NCBI GenBank assembly: GCA_963855995.1
Contig: OY979721.1
Location: 16,285,893-16,349,892 of the forward strand
Length of the DNA: 64,000 bases
Direction of reading: 5' to 3'
From: Muricea muricata
Lineage: Eukaryota > Cnidaria > Anthozoa > Malacalcyonacea > Plexauridae
In this document: positions 38,027 to 51,806 of the stretch, in pieces
Numbering within the stretch: the stretch's first letter is position 1
Layout: each line of letters opens with the position of its first letter
Position numbers and translations under genes: made by a program
Notes under the pieces: model-generated
Databases searched by the model: none
What the model was told of the DNA's origin: nothing
What the model saw: only the letters and a program-made list of their open reading frames with translations

Positions 38027-38832
38027 CAGGGTGTATAAAAAAAACGGAGTCCATGTTTTGTGTCTAATTATTTCTAAATTACTGAAGCTTATAGAACAAT
38101 TTTGGACTTGTTTTAAACCACGTTCTTTTCTCTTTCGAACAAGCCGTAATTCGTATTTTTACTCCGCGTAACGTACGTGCTATGACAAATTTAGTAAAAG
38201 CTATCGATTTGAGATGCCCTCCAATTATGCAAATTCACTATGTCTTTCATGGTCGCCAGTTAAATTTTTAATTTTTTCGCTTATTACATAAATGGTATTT
38301 GTGTTAAACTTAATAAAACTTGTTGTAAAGCTTTACAGAAGATAACGGACCGTTTACATCAACAAAAATCTTAGATTTATGCCAAAATAATTATCGAAAT
38401 TAGCGTTTTGTTTATCCGCGCGTGCACAATGTTGTCGAAATTGCATGATGTTAATATTCATGAAGTCGATACAAGCTTGAACTATCCGTTCGTAGTGCAC
38501 GTTAACGGTCCGTTATCTTCTGTAAAGCTTTATAACAAGTTTTATTAAGTTTATCTGAAATACCATTTATGTAATAAGCGAAAAAATTAAAAATTTAACT
38601 GGCGACCATGAAAGACATAGTGAATTTGCATAATTGGTGGGCATCTCAAATCGATAGCTTTTACTAAATTTGTCATAGCACGTACTTTACGCGGAGTAAA
38701 AATACGAATTACAGCTTGTTCGAGTGAGAAAAGAACGTGGTTTAAAACAAGTCCAAAATTGTTCTATAAGCTTCAGTAATTTAGAAATAATTAGACAAAA
38801 AACATGGACTCCGTTTTTTTTTTTACACCCTG
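38027..38832. mobile_element. Long-TIR non-autonomous DNA transposon, 806 bp
   Basis: The termini are CAGGGTGTATAAAA and its reverse complement, embedded in TATATATA on both sides (TA-type target). Inverted arms of about 330 bp (38027-38355, 38503-38832) agree almost base for base through ACGGAGTCCATG, GATGCCC and CCGTTATCTTCTGTAAAGC. The 150-bp loop has no ORF. The termini fit a Tc1/mariner-type MITE. Confidence 0.9.
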
Positions 38833-40339
38833 TATATATATAAACCGTACTGGATCATGGCCTGTTACTTATAGATTATTTGTTGATAAACATGACATTG
38901 CGCTGACATTCCGATGCATGAAGAAGGAACGTTAAGAATTATTAGTAATCATATTCATCTCAACAGTGTATCGGCAAAAAAACCGCATGTCATTAGGGTT
39001 AACCCTGGCTTGAAAATTAATATGACACCTGCTGTCGTCATTTGTATCTTACTAAATGGTCGTGTATTGCAAAACCTTTCAAACCATATTGTTGAGACAA
39101 GATTTTTGAAATTTAGTTTAGTTTAGATCTTCAGTGAGTTCGGGATGAGTTTGCTTGTTGAAATGTAGAACTATAATTTGCAGACTGGGGGTGACATATC
39201 GGTAACAGGCAGGGAGGGTCGGTTCACATAGGGGTAATGAGGGGGGGGTTCTATTTTATTATCTGTTCTGACAATTCTTTGATTAATGTTCGATGCATAG
39301 AATCAAGAATCAGTTTAACAATGCAGAAGAATGATTTTATTCTATCAGTAACCAATTTTGGAATGTTAAAATCATCTTATTATTTCGACACTTTTCAACA
39401 AGATGTGCTTATTAGCTTCGACTCTTTAGAAGCCAACCCCTTTTTTCCATCTTTATAAAGCATATTGTGTGTGCTGTGAGTCTCCAGAATTTGCTTTTAA
39501 GAGGTCTTGAGTAGGACCGCTTGAGCAGTTTGTGTTTGTAAATGAACCTTGTCCGAGCTGCCAATGACTGGCAATCCTGTCACCTCTATTAATTGTAATC
39601 AATTTCAATTTTCATTTTTGCTAAGCGCTTGTCTTGCTAATTAGAGAAGGGTAACGCGTTTAATAAACATTTGAGGGAAGCACTAGTAAGCCGTCGAGAA
39701 TACTAAGACATCTCGTTGTATAAATGCATGTGCGCTATTTAAACGTTGACAGTACGATATGATCTGCTCCCTTATCGCTCGCTGTCAATTTTTGAAAGCA
39801 AATTATTATTCCAGTGTCAATCGTCTTGCTCGCTTTATTATTTGTACTGCATCAGTGAAGCTCGCATCAAAAATACCGCCTAACAGCTGTGTTAATACAC
39901 CTGTAGAATGGAGCGAGACGTTTGTCTATATACTTATTATTCCTTAAATATTGCTTGATGCGACTTTTTTTACGCGTTTAGATGACACGCGATTGGGCTG
40001 TACTTCAAAATTGTTTGTTCTTTTTTACAGAATTCATCGTCCTTCGTTACGCCCGGTGGTGGGCGAGGAATCAAAACCTGAACTAATGTAGAAAGTTTTG
40101 CATTAAGTCTTGCGTCTGTTGTCCCAACAGCAACTCAGAAGCCTTAAGCGGATTCCTTTGGCTTGCTGTACAACTGGCTGAACTGTTTCAATTGTTAATC
40201 TCTGTGGTGTACTTGATATCTGGAGTCTTGAGGTTAAACTTTCATGAGTTATTGCGATCTGTTATAAACTTTGAATTTTGACGTAGTTTTACGAGCGAAA
40301 CCATTCGAAGTTATTTGCTCTAGTTTGGAGATTTTTGCG
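38833..40339. other. Intergenic region upstream of the class C receptor
   Basis: No coding gene recognised. The presumed promoter and 5' UTR of the downstream receptor lie here. I could not place a TATA box with confidence. Confidence 0.4.
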
Positions 40340-43300
40340 ATGTCTTCAAAACACAATCCGCAAGCGGCATCCTGGCTATTTTGTCTCATCAATCTTTTGC
40401 TATCCTACGGAGGGCGGACGCAAAACGACTTCATAGTGGGGGGAATATTCTCCGAGCATTACCCTCGGATTTCGCAAGGTGTAGAAGACGACAGAGACGA
40501 TCATGAGGTTGGTCCGTGCGGGAAACACAATCGCCGAGCCACTGCAGACAGGCTGGCGATGGAGTTTGCTATATCGGAGATTAACAACAGCACGGATATA
40601 CTGCCGGGCATTGTTCTCGGTACGAACATGAAAGACACTTGCAGTGACTTGGACTATGCCGTGAATAATACGTTAGACTATGATTTCATCAAAGAAAGAT
40701 TTGTTAACAAGTCCTACCAGTGCGCGCCTCAGGAGACTAGGATCAAGTGTTGTTGGAATCTCACGGATAATACTCCGCTAGTGGCAATCATCGCGGGCGG
40801 ATATAGTCACATCATCAAGGCAATTGTGAACTTGGTCGGTCTGTTTAAGGTAATGTTTCTTGAGTGCTCTATACCCATATCACCGCGGAGTCTATTTATA
40901 TATTTTTCTCAACCTTTCCATCCAGGATCATTCGGGCAGATCACGGCGTGCGTATGATGCCTGGACTAGCAACCGAATAGAAATCAACTTATATATTTTT
41001 CCTTTATGAAACTTGTTGAAAGCTCGTAATCATTTTTTGCATCAGAAATCTATACTAACCTGCAATATTTCTTTACATTTTCAGGTTCCTGTCATTGGCT
41101 ACAGTTCAACAAGTCCTTCCTTAAATAAGATGGATTATTTCCTGCGCACCATCCCGCCAGATACAGATTCAACACAGGTTATGGTAGATCTTATAGAAGA
41201 ACTAGGCTGGAACGTTGTCTTACTTCTGTATGTCGATAATGACTACGGACATTACGCTGCAGACTGTTTTAGAACAGCTCTTCGAAGTTTGAAGAATAAA
41301 ATATGTATTGCTTATGATGAGAAATTCTCGAAAGATTCCAGTGAAAAGGAGATAAGAAATATTGTAGACGGTAAGAAAAGTCATAATAGCACATGTTGAA
41401 GATTCCTACGTCGCTACCGTGCCATAGGGCTGCCATATCCTGCAAAGTAACTAAAAAACGAGGGTCCAAAGAGGTAAAATGTGAGCTGGAATTGCTTATT
41501 TTTTCATGGGGAAAATGGCTTAATTTTCCATGCACCTGCACTGGGATTCAGTGGCCAAAAATCAACATTAAGATTTGAGCAAGGCAGTCATTAAGACTAT
41601 GAGATTAGAGCACTTGAACAGTGGGACTTGAAAGTGAAATGGAACTAGGACTCCCTTTTCAAGACCCTGCTACTGGTCGTAGGCTATACCCAACCCTGCA
41701 GTTACTAAAACTGAAGATGAATGCTCAAGTCGCAGGAAATCGCATTTCCGAGGTTGTAGTTGTCAAAATTTGCGACCTTGACGATGTATGTAGAATTAGG
41801 GAGAACAGTTTAGAATTAACAGATCGATATCTGAATATAGTCTGTTGCTTTGCCATCTCGATAGTTTTCTCGGGCAGCAGTTTCATCTTCATTTAATCTC
41901 TTTTCATTTAGGAATGACGAATACAACGAAATCACGCATCGTCATTTTCTTTGGGTCCATCGAGGATTTCTTGTATTTTCACGACAGCGCTGGATTTGAT
42001 ATTAATAGATATGTATGGATATCCACTGAATTATGGCTAAGATCAGATCTTATTGGAATATCAAAAACAATAAAGAACCTGTTGACAATTATCCCCGAAC
42101 AACGTTAGTGCAATTATTATTTTAAACCTTGACGGACGACAATTTAGTAAAATGCAAAATAAAACGTATTCCGAAGAAATACATCTTGTAAACTCAATAC
42201 TCGAGTTAAAAACAAGAAACGGTTGACACTGATGATGGTTTTGAAATAAAAACTAAATATTTTAATATATTTTTAACTCGAGTATTGAGTTAACAAGATG
42301 TATTTCTTCGGAATATGTTTTATTTTGTATTTTATTATTTTCAATCTCTTATTTTCTTTGCCTGTTTGATACACCAAGTTAATATTAGCCCTACCGGAGA
42401 ACTGCGAGCAAGTATGGATTGTTTGGAGGGACGAGGCGAAGTGTTAGGAAATTGAAGAAAGAAAATCCATACATGCTTTGCAGTCTCGATTAGGAAATGG
42501 CTAAACGAAAAAAGGTGCACTGTTATGTTGTATCGTTTTAAGGTTACAAACGTAATGAGTTCATCAAATATCTACGAGAAAAAGCAGATGTGAACGGGAC
42601 CTGTCCATACATACATGGAAAAGACACGGCGTATACTGAATTGTTGAGGTATAACCGTGATATGAGCCAAAATTGTTCGTTTGAGCGATCCAAATATATT
42701 CCACATGTGTTAGACGCTGTTTATGCTGTTGCCATGGCGTTGCATAACATGCTGAGTTGCCAACCTGGGAAGTCGTGTCGAGATAAATTGAACACCGCGT
42801 TTCAACAGAGGTATGAAGGATAGTAGGGGATTAGTATTGTTTTTGAGCTACTCCAATTTTCCTCTCTCTAAAATCAACACACTTTCTTTTACAGATTACT
42901 GTCAGGTTTAAAGAACTTGAGTGTCATTAATAGTCTGACGAATGATGCTATTTCTTTTGATGAGAACGGTAACCCTAAGTTGGCGCGCTTTACTGTTGTA
43001 AAACTGGAAATCGGCGAAGGCAGAAATAGTCAGACAATTATTGGTAACTGGAGTTGCGAAAAAAACGAACCATGTGACAAACGCCTATCACCAAATATCA
43101 CTGAACTTGTCAATGCCAGTTCCTTTGAATCGAACTGTGGACCCGCTTGCGCTCCAGGCTCGTATAAATCTGTGAAGGAAGAATACCCTGATTGCTGTTG
43201 GACATGTGAAAAATGTGCTGGGAACACGTTTGCTAACACTTCTGGTCAACGTAGTTGTGAGGAATGTCCCAGTGACCGCTGGCCTGATTTAAACCACACA

Positions 43301-45513
43301 TTCTGCCGAGAAATAGAACATGATTACCTCGGTATTCGTAGTGCGTCTGGACTCTTGATTCTAGTTTGGAACTGTTTTGGTATGCTTGTCATTGCATTGG
43401 TCGGTGGGATTTTTCTAAAGTATGGTACCTCGCATATTGTCAAGGCTTCGAGCCGTCAGTTATCTCTGCTCTTACTGCTCGGGATTTCTATAGATTTTGC
43501 GTTGATCATGTCTCTGTTATGGGAACCAAACATCGTGAAATGTACAGTGATTTTTACTTTGTCCCGTGCTGCTGATTGTCTCGTTACTAGTACGTTGTTT
43601 ATGAAGACCAACCGAATTCACCGCATCTTCAGGAAAAGTGCTATGTCAGGTAAGAAAAATGTATATATTATTCAATGCAACTATAGTGTGTTCTCTTCGT
43701 TATATGCAAACAAATTTATGCAACGAAAATGTCTTGGGAAAAAGCTCTGCGATTATTATTCACAGTATTTGATACATGTACAGTAGCTCTATAATTGAAT
43801 CCTGAACAGTAGTTAGTGGTATCAATAGAAAACTGTATTTCGTTATTCGAAGATGATTTGATGGAACCAAGGCCATCATCGTGTCTGTCTGACGAAAATT
43901 ACCAGAAACAGTTCATGTTTGCCAGCACAAGTTACGAGTTTTTGTAGAACTTCGGTGTTTGAAGATGAGTCCGGCAGGCGTTGTTAGACCATGAAACTTG
44001 TCTCGCAACTTACACTGCAAGTCTGCATTTTAGGCCGATGTTATATGAACGGTATTCGAAAGAAACTGCAAGTATGGTCGCAGCATTTCTATTCTCGCTA
44101 CGCTAAAGGCGATTGTTTTGAAGATTGCAACTATAAAGCGGAATGTGAAATTGTGAATCAGACTCAATTTCTCATCACTGCATTTCAAATAACATCAGTT
44201 TAGGTCCGAATTGCATAGCAAGTTGCGACAGAAGTTTAATTGTGTGACATCGCCCTAAAATTGAGAAATACTGTTACTAATCGTAGTTACTGTAGCATGT
44301 TTCTAATTTCATACAGAGCGTCCACGATGTTTGGGAAATGGCTGTCAACTATTCATTATCATGATCTTGGTTCTTATCGAGCTCGCACTGGTCTCCGCAG
44401 CTCTTGTGTTCAGACCTGAGAATGGTCAAGTCACAGTCACATACTTTATGCAAGGAGAGCAGAAGATGATGTTCTTACTTTGCAGTTTCTTTGGACAGTA
44501 AGTGTCCACAACCACTCTATGCAAATAAATTAGTTCATTAGCAAAGGTAAAGTTTTGTAGCCGTAAATTGAGCAAAAAGCAAAAACGAACAAGTTGCAAT
44601 AAGGAAAGTCGCGTCATTTTTTGTTATAAATATAATGTTTCCCAGATTGCATTGCAGTTCATTGTTCGACACCAGTGAACTCTAGGTATGCTATAAGTAT
44701 ATTATAGTTCAATGTTGAATGTTCGATACTAACGTGTTGTGTATATATCTCATACAACATGGATGCGAAAACTGTTCCACGTACACAGACTCCTGCACGC
44801 TCATGATTTCTTTTGTGTTTTGTTTATGAATTTCTAACGAGTTTCACAATTTTACTTTCAGGACGTTGCAGAACGATTTATTTCACGTGTTGATATGGAG
44901 CTATGATTGTGGCATGATCTTCGTGTGTACATACCAAGCCTACCTCGTACGTAAGGTACCTGAAAACTATAACGAGGCTCGCTACATCACCTTCACCATG
45001 GTAACGAGATCCATGAATATCATTGTATACATTATCACCTCGTCAGGTATGGAAGGCAAAAATCAGGTGCTAGTTTTCTGCATATTTCAGTGTCTCAAGG
45101 CAAGTGTAGCTTTGAGCTGTATGTTTCTGCCCAAAGTTTACATCTTACTTTTCCAACCTGAGAGAAATGTACCTCACAATCCAGTGCAGTCAAAACTGGG
45201 TACATTTGTGGAAGAAATATCTGTAATTCGCATTAAGCCAGACGGCAGAAGTAGCGGATCCTCATCACAGGTGAGTGAGCCTACAGAAACGACAACAGGG
45301 GGGTCAGGAAATTCTTCTTCCGCTACCAGGGGGAAGATGTCGAGAAAAGTCGGCAGAGAAGTGAGGGTGGGGCCTGAGGAAGAGGTCAAAAGTGATTTGA
45401 ATGATTTGCGTGCTAGCGAGGAACATGTATCAACTGATAATGCTGAAGGATCTGATGAACCAGCAGGTGTTGTTTTAGTGAATACTTTGGCTAATTCAGA
45501 TAGCACTGCCTAG
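40340..45513 (+). CDS. Class C G-protein-coupled receptor, metabotropic glutamate receptor-like
   Basis: Seven exons (40340-40849, 41085-41370, 41912-42103, 42543-42810, 42895-43649, 44317-44497, 44862-45513) total 2844 nt, 947 aa. The ATG at 40340 precedes a hydrophobic signal peptide (WLFCLINLLLS); an upstream in-frame non-ATG stretch is not needed. Order: a Venus-flytrap domain with FKVPVIGYSSTSPSLN, TIPPDT and NDYGHYA; a Cys-rich NCD3G linker (CGPACAPG, CCWTCEKC, CEECPSDRWP); seven TM helices from about 43340; then a Ser/Thr-rich tail. TM marks such as FMKTNRIHRIFRK, RKVPENYNEARYITFTM and FLPKVYILLFQPERNV are those of mGluRs. The flytrap keeps the YSxTS threonine, PPD aspartate and YG tyrosine expected in amino-acid pockets, but the SSS-type serine segment reads GGYSH, so the ligand may not be glutamate. 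Several N-x-S/T sites support an extracellular N-terminus. Confidence 0.92.
42148..42340. mobile_element. Inverted-repeat element (MITE-like) in a receptor intron
   Basis: Arms of about 65 bp (about 42148-42213 and 42268-42340) match through CCGAAGAAATACATCTTGT and ACTCAATACTCGAGTTAAAA and their complements, with a loop of about 55 bp. No coding capacity; the exact termini and target duplication are unclear. Confidence 0.75.
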
Positions 45514-45706
45514 TTTTTGTATGGCAAGTACAAGTTCGACATGGATTCCTTATACCACTAGACAACATGGTCATATACCCTGGAAAATTATAGACCTAGA
45601 AACCCTAGAAAATTCATCAAATTAACCAGGACATGTATCTGAAACATTACTCTTCTAGGAAGCTATGTTAACTGCACATTATCTAGGGTGTTTGCCATCT
45701 TTCATG

Positions 45707-45909
45707 CAGTGGTGGATCCAGGGTAAGTCAAAATAAATCATAGCAGCTCAATTTTAAATTCAAAATAACTTTATAACAATGTCATAGGTTATGAATTTCA
45801 AAAGAATAAAATATAACCAATGAAGTTGCTTTGAAGGTATTTTAAAATGTAAATATATCCTAGAATGAGCTGTGGTAATTTATTTTGACTTACACTGGAT
45901 CCGCCACTG
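45707..45909. mobile_element. hAT-type MITE, copy 1 (203 bp)
   Basis: The termini CAGTGGTGGATCCAGGGTAA and TTACACTGGATCCGCCACTG are inverted repeats of the CAGTGGCGGATCC type typical of hAT elements. It is flanked by a perfect 8-bp duplication, CTTTCATG (45699-45706 and 45910-45917). It lies about 190 bp past the receptor stop codon and contains an AATAAA, so it could supply a poly(A) signal. Confidence 0.93.
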
Positions 45910-46401
45910 CTTTCATGTATAGATAAACATTTCATTTTTGTACAGAAACATTTAAATTTGTAAATAACACCAGAACAAAGATATTTGAGTATAACACAAT
46001 ATGTTTACTTAATACTGGAATGGTAAACTATTTTAACATCAAGAGATCACTATTTGTCCTTCAGGACGAAATTAATTACTTAACAAAACGCTTATTTTTA
46101 CTTGACACAAGTACAGTCAATGAGTTTTCATATGTCTTCAAGTCTCTCTTAAATCTGGCTTCCATTTAGCCTTAACTGCCATAAATCTTATAGTAAATCT
46201 TAGGTGATCTCATATAGTGTAGCGCCCATGTTAATAATAGATCTGAAAGGATCTGCTTGATAATCAGGCTATTCATTTTAGAATTAATCTAATTAACAAA
46301 AAGAGCTAATTTCTGTTAGTACAATTACAAATACAAAAAAAGAGTGAGAAAAATGAAGCATGCTAATTATTATTTGAAATGTTCATGAAACTGTTCAATG
46401 A

Positions 46402-48635
46402 TTAGTCAATTATGAAACGTTGCTTTCCAAAGGTCATGCCAGCTTGAGAAGCACATTTGTTTGTACCCATCTGTAAACCAATCACGTTCAAGCCTTCTTT
46501 TAGTTGATCTGTGGAGAACTCGCGAGGACTGTATTTAGATTCTTTGGGACCAAGGGCAGGCCAGTCTGGATGAAGTTCGGCAGCCTGAAGGTGTATAACA
46601 TTTGTTAGCAGATCTTTACAAAGAGAATAATATGTGGGTGCATGGTAATACCAGATTATTTTGAGTGCTGAACATGATATCTCAGAGAATTTACATATTC
46701 AACGCAAGAAATAAATCTGGTGTTTCCAAGCACCCATGTATTTTTTCTGTTTATTATATAAACTACAGTCTTTTCTACTGATATAAAATATCCATTGGCT
46801 ATGCTTGATGATCGTTTGAAAATGGTAATTTTCATCTGTGAAATTATCATAAATAATCTCACATGGAGTTTTATCAGTGTCTGAAATCCCTATACACCAC
46901 TGTAATTTATATAATAAACATTATCATATACCCCTATACTAGCTATACTATCTATATTCAATATGGCTCTGCATGTTTGGTTGGCTTGTAAAGTCTGGAT
47001 TCAATAGCTAACCAGTTAATATTATGCCAGTAATCATTATTGATATGGATATCGATCATCATGATCACCAATCAGTGCTCACTACATATATTCCTCTGAA
47101 ATGAAATCTTCACAACCTTGTTATTAAGGAGCTATTACCAACCTTTCTTGCAACGGCATAGATTCCATTTATAACCTAGAATGATGAGCAAATATATATT
47201 TACAAAACAGTAGTCCTTGCCTATCCTTGCTCTCGATTGTGTCATTACAGTAGATGTCAACATGTTTGTACCATACCTGTCCTGCATTGGTCTTCTCAAA
47301 AAGATCCACAACTTGAAAAAGATCTAATTTCTTGCATCCTAATACTTTAATTCCAGCATCGATAAATCTTTCAATATTTTCTCGCTGTAATAAAAGTTAA
47401 ATATGCATATTCATGACTTTGCCACTTGATAAGGTATCTGTGAACATAAGTAATATCATATAAAGATAATTACTTTTCTAAAAGCATCCTTTTCCTTCAG
47501 GGTTTCATTGAACTTAGGAATTGCTCCTTCAGATATTGTATTCATTAACCTAAAACAAAGAGCCAAAACATTGATATTCTGGTCAAATTTGTAGTTTTTG
47601 GTAAAGCAGAGTCCAATAGCATGTGTACACAGTTCTGCCTTGGCCAGCCTTTAATATTCAAAAACTAACATGCATAAGTATCGTCCATCTGAGAGAGCAT
47701 TACACATGGCATCTTTTCCCAAAGGATTATTGTATCTCCATGAATTCAGTTCTTCTGCAGTTTGGATGTCGTCAGGAGGGTTGCATAGCAACGTGCCAGT
47801 TACATCTTCCATCCAGAGGCGAGAATTCTGTTCAGCTTGGTCATCGTATTTTGAATCCATCTTAAAATGCATGGCCATAAAATTATGTTAGTATATAGCT
47901 TTCATACATGGCTAGGTAGTAGAGAAATTGCAGTACTGAAGAGCAAGCTATTCTATTAGATAATATATATGATTATGGATAATCAGTTGGAAAAAATTGA
48001 AAGGTTATCTATCATTCTTTACTGCCGACTACTGAGTATAAAATAATATTCTCATTTATGGTGGCAGTTTCCCTTCATTTTCAAAACCATGATATCCAAC
48101 TGCTGCTGGTATTTGAAACATCTTATTGAACCAGAACCAGGAAATTACTCAAGGCAAATGTCAGAAACATGATTTAGTATTTTAGTAGAGATTGCTACTA
48201 CAAAATACTATCTGGGTTACAAAACATTGATATTTTATTCATTGTATGGTTAGAAAAGTAATCCTCACGAATTTCCTACAGTGCACAATCGTTTATGAAT
48301 GGATTGAGATGCTTAAAATAACATTCAAGTTTACCCCGTTGTCGACAAAAGCCTTGTCAAACATTTGGTAATACGTTTTTAATACTTTGCACATACTCTA
48401 ATTCCTTTTACTGCACTGTGCAGTTCTAAACAGAATTTACCATTTAACGCCGAATGTTTAAAAATGGTTGCATTAAATCTGATTTAGACATACAGCTGAG
48501 ATTTAACGATAATATTTATCACAAAAACGAATGCTACTCGCTACATAGAGGCACAAACTCTAAAATTAAAGGTACCTTCAGTTTTATTTCTCGGCTGAAT
48601 CCATAGCCTATTGGTCTGTTAAATTCCTTAGACAT
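46402..48635 (-). CDS. Calponin-family protein, transgelin-like (gene A)
   Basis: Minus-strand exons in transcript order: 48635-48576, 47860-47670, 47549-47474, 47384-47277, 47175-47143, 46584-46402, total 651 nt (216 aa). It opens with RPIGYGFSREIKLK, continues with a calponin-homology domain (QNSRLWMEDVTG, ISEGAIPKFN, NIERFIDAGIKVLGC, LFQVVDLFEKTN, VINGIYAVAR) and ends with one calponin-like repeat (IGLQMGTNKCASQAGM, TFGKQR). That layout of N-terminal tag, single CH domain and one C-terminal CLIK repeat is the transgelin (SM22) plan. Such proteins bind and bundle F-actin, often in contractile cells. Confidence 0.92.
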
Positions 48636-51600
48636 CGTTAATACAGGCAAATAAAGCTGTGATCACTGATCAATCGTGAAGAAGGGCAAACTGAGAAAAA
48701 TTCATTTGACTCGTGTGTTTTAATAGGCTTTTGTTTTGTTTACGATATATATAACAGCATGTGCCCACTGTATAACAGGAATCTGTCGTACGGAGAGATA
48801 CTTCATTATGTACAAACATACAAATGCAACACTCAAGTAATATAACATCAAACTCTGCTATTTTACCTTTGAAAAATTGTTTTCTTTTCATTTTCCAAAA
48901 AAAATACTTATGCACCAAAATAGCAAGAAAGCAGTGCGTTTTGCGATTTATTTCGTAAACACCGTGGAATAAGTATCCTAACGGAGGCCCCATACTTATA
49001 GGTCCTTAATAGTGGGACTTGTTACATAAGAAAGTAGTGTAAATCAAAGTGCTGCATTTTTCTTGCTCTTTGGTTTTTGTTTATACAGTTATGTATAAAA
49101 ACCTAGCATTAAGCCAATCATCGTGAATGTTGATCAAGATGAGGCAATTAGCACTTTATTATATTCAGGACTCCTGAATTTGCAGGGTTTTTATATTGTG
49201 ATGGCTCAGCTCCTTCAAATGGGAGAAGAATATAATTTGTATTCAAAAGTGAATTTTGGTCACCACTGCAGCTGCTATGTCCAGTGCACGCTGTCGATCA
49301 ATAGATCTTATCTGTTTATATCATTATGAAGTGAAATACCTAGGATGACTTGTTAGTCTGCTCTCTAATACTAATACTGCTTATCATGACAAACCATTTT
49401 AACTAACATGTGGGTAATGGCATAGCACATGCATTCTATGAAAGAACACTGGTTGACTTGTCTTTCTTGACTTATTGTTTGAGATAAGCGAGGGATATGC
49501 GAGTGACCTCCGAAATTTGTTCTCAGTTTTACCGCGATTTAAAGAGTTTCTCACGTATGTGAAAAACATCAATCTCTTTTAGCACGCTGGACTATAGACA
49601 AGTTCAATAATAACAGATGATAATCAACACTACTGCGTCAACGGTTAACGTTTCACGTGATATGAGAATAGATGTCCAAAAGAGTGAGCGAGTTAAATGG
49701 ACATAATATGTCTCTGAAATAGTAATAATAGGGAACAGTAATCGACATATTTTATATGGCAGAGTCAATCTTTGAGATCGAATGGTATTCATGTATTGGG
49801 CGTCGCCATCATTTCCTGTGCAATGACACCCACTAGGATTTGTCATAATCTCACCCTAGCTTTTTAACCTTCTTGATCTGCTTGATCCAAGGATAAAAGG
49901 TTTCGTCTGACGTTTATTGAAATGAGCGCAAAGGGTAGTCAGATTTCGAGATTGATGATATGTAAGCGATAACAAATGTTCATAAATTTCCTTTTGATTT
50001 ATGTCAACTGTTTGTATAAACACACAACGACTAAGAAAAATAATAAACATCTTGTTCTCATTCAATGCCTGTAAACATTTGCAAATTGCGACTGAGAATA
50101 ACATGAAGTGATGAAGAAATCAAGAATAACACTCCATTGCATGCCGTTGTAGATGCCAGTTAGATGTCTTGCGAATAATTACAGCAGTACTAGCTAACAG
50201 AGAGCATTGACGCTTGCTTTGATCTGTACACTTACAGTAGCTCAACGCTTTGTTTTTTTCACTTCTAGGTTATTTTTTGCAGGTCTTCCATACATGGTAT
50301 TAAAAGTCTCAAGTACTAAACAAGATAATTAACTCTGTTACGAAGTGTGTTGAGCTATAATGAACTTCTATTCGAGCCAACATTTTTGTGCACTTGCATT
50401 TTTTTTAAGCTAATGTTTTTTATGCAAAAGAAGTAACGTGAAAAAAAAAGATGTTTAATTTGTTTTAATATAGAAAATTGCACGAAAATTCATGCTTAAT
50501 AAATGAGTAATTGAATCTCGTGAATGAAGACGTGAATAACACTGTAGAACTGATTGTGTATAATGAAGATGTGCCATTGTATCCTGAGATAAGCCAACTG
50601 CCGTAAATGAACCCAAAACTGATATAATAAATCCTAACATTGACCAGAACTTAAACAAAATCTTATGAGATTGACGAAGGAATCTTATAAGATTACATCA
50701 ATGCCAGGTAGAGCCATGAACCTGACGAATGATTCACGGAGTATTCCGAGGATTCAGTCAATCTTAAGATAAAAGTCTAAGAATTAATCTTTGAGCCCCC
50801 TGCCCTGCTGTGTTAAAGAAACACAACATTGTGTTCAGACACCGTTTGTGACCACCAGGGTCACAATAATGAACGTAGGGTGCAATGCAGACACTATTCT
50901 GGTAAATTCTACTACAAGACTGGAGAATCTGCCGTGTTTAACAATCTGTAAAGATTAAAGAGACTGTAAGCTTGGGGGAAAATGCCCGTTGACTTAGCTT
51001 GAAGGTTGGTTAGAGAGCCCTGGTACAGAGGCCAAGAAATATTTAATCACTTTCAGACAGGTCATAGACCAGTATATCGATACACAACAGAGCTGAATCT
51101 TGTGGGTGCGAATTTATACCATATGTTGTGTGATTTAACTAGCTATAGCTCTTGACAGTTATTTTGGGCAGACCCTTTGGCAGACACTTAAAATAACTAG
51201 TCAAATTATGCATTTTTAAAGCCACTTTGCGCCAGTGCGTTAATCGATCTTGCCTACAAAATCTGTTTGTTTGTTAAAGTACTACGATGACCAATACATT
51301 GCAAGCTTTCGAAGGATTACATAGGAATATGTACTGTGAATGAATGGCTAGATTTTTAATTGACAAAGGCTGCAGTGTTTATACTTTGATCAGATTTGCT
51401 TAGCAAAATTAATGAACATTAACAAAGCCATTTGGCAGAAACACCTTTCAAAAATCTTTCAGCAAGGAGTCGATCTTAATAGTCTTAAAGAAAAGCCTTC
51501 TGTTGGTATTTGGAAGGCGCTCTTACTCTCATTGAGGTAATGTGGTTCAGATCAGACCATGCTAGCATATTAAATACTTTATAAACTCCGCCTTGCGCTT

Positions 51601-51806
51601 GAAATAATTCCGTCTTTTCTTACCATTGTTTGGATTTCAGCCCCTTTCTCGAGAGTTACTTGTCAAAACAGTTATAGGGTGCATTTGAACAAAAGACCGT
51701 TGCCTAGAATGTCTCCAATATTTTTGAAGTAGTTTACGCGCAACTTATTATAGAATATTACCTACACTGGACCCTCTATGTAATTCGATCAATATCTAGG
51801 GCTCAC
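48636..51806. other. Intron of the longer gene A transcript / spacer
   Basis: No recognisable exon or repeat. If the 51807-51869 exon belongs to gene A, this is its first intron plus the proximal promoter. A TATA-like TATATAT lies on the minus strand at about 48745-48754, about 110 bp upstream of the proximal ATG. Confidence 0.4.
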
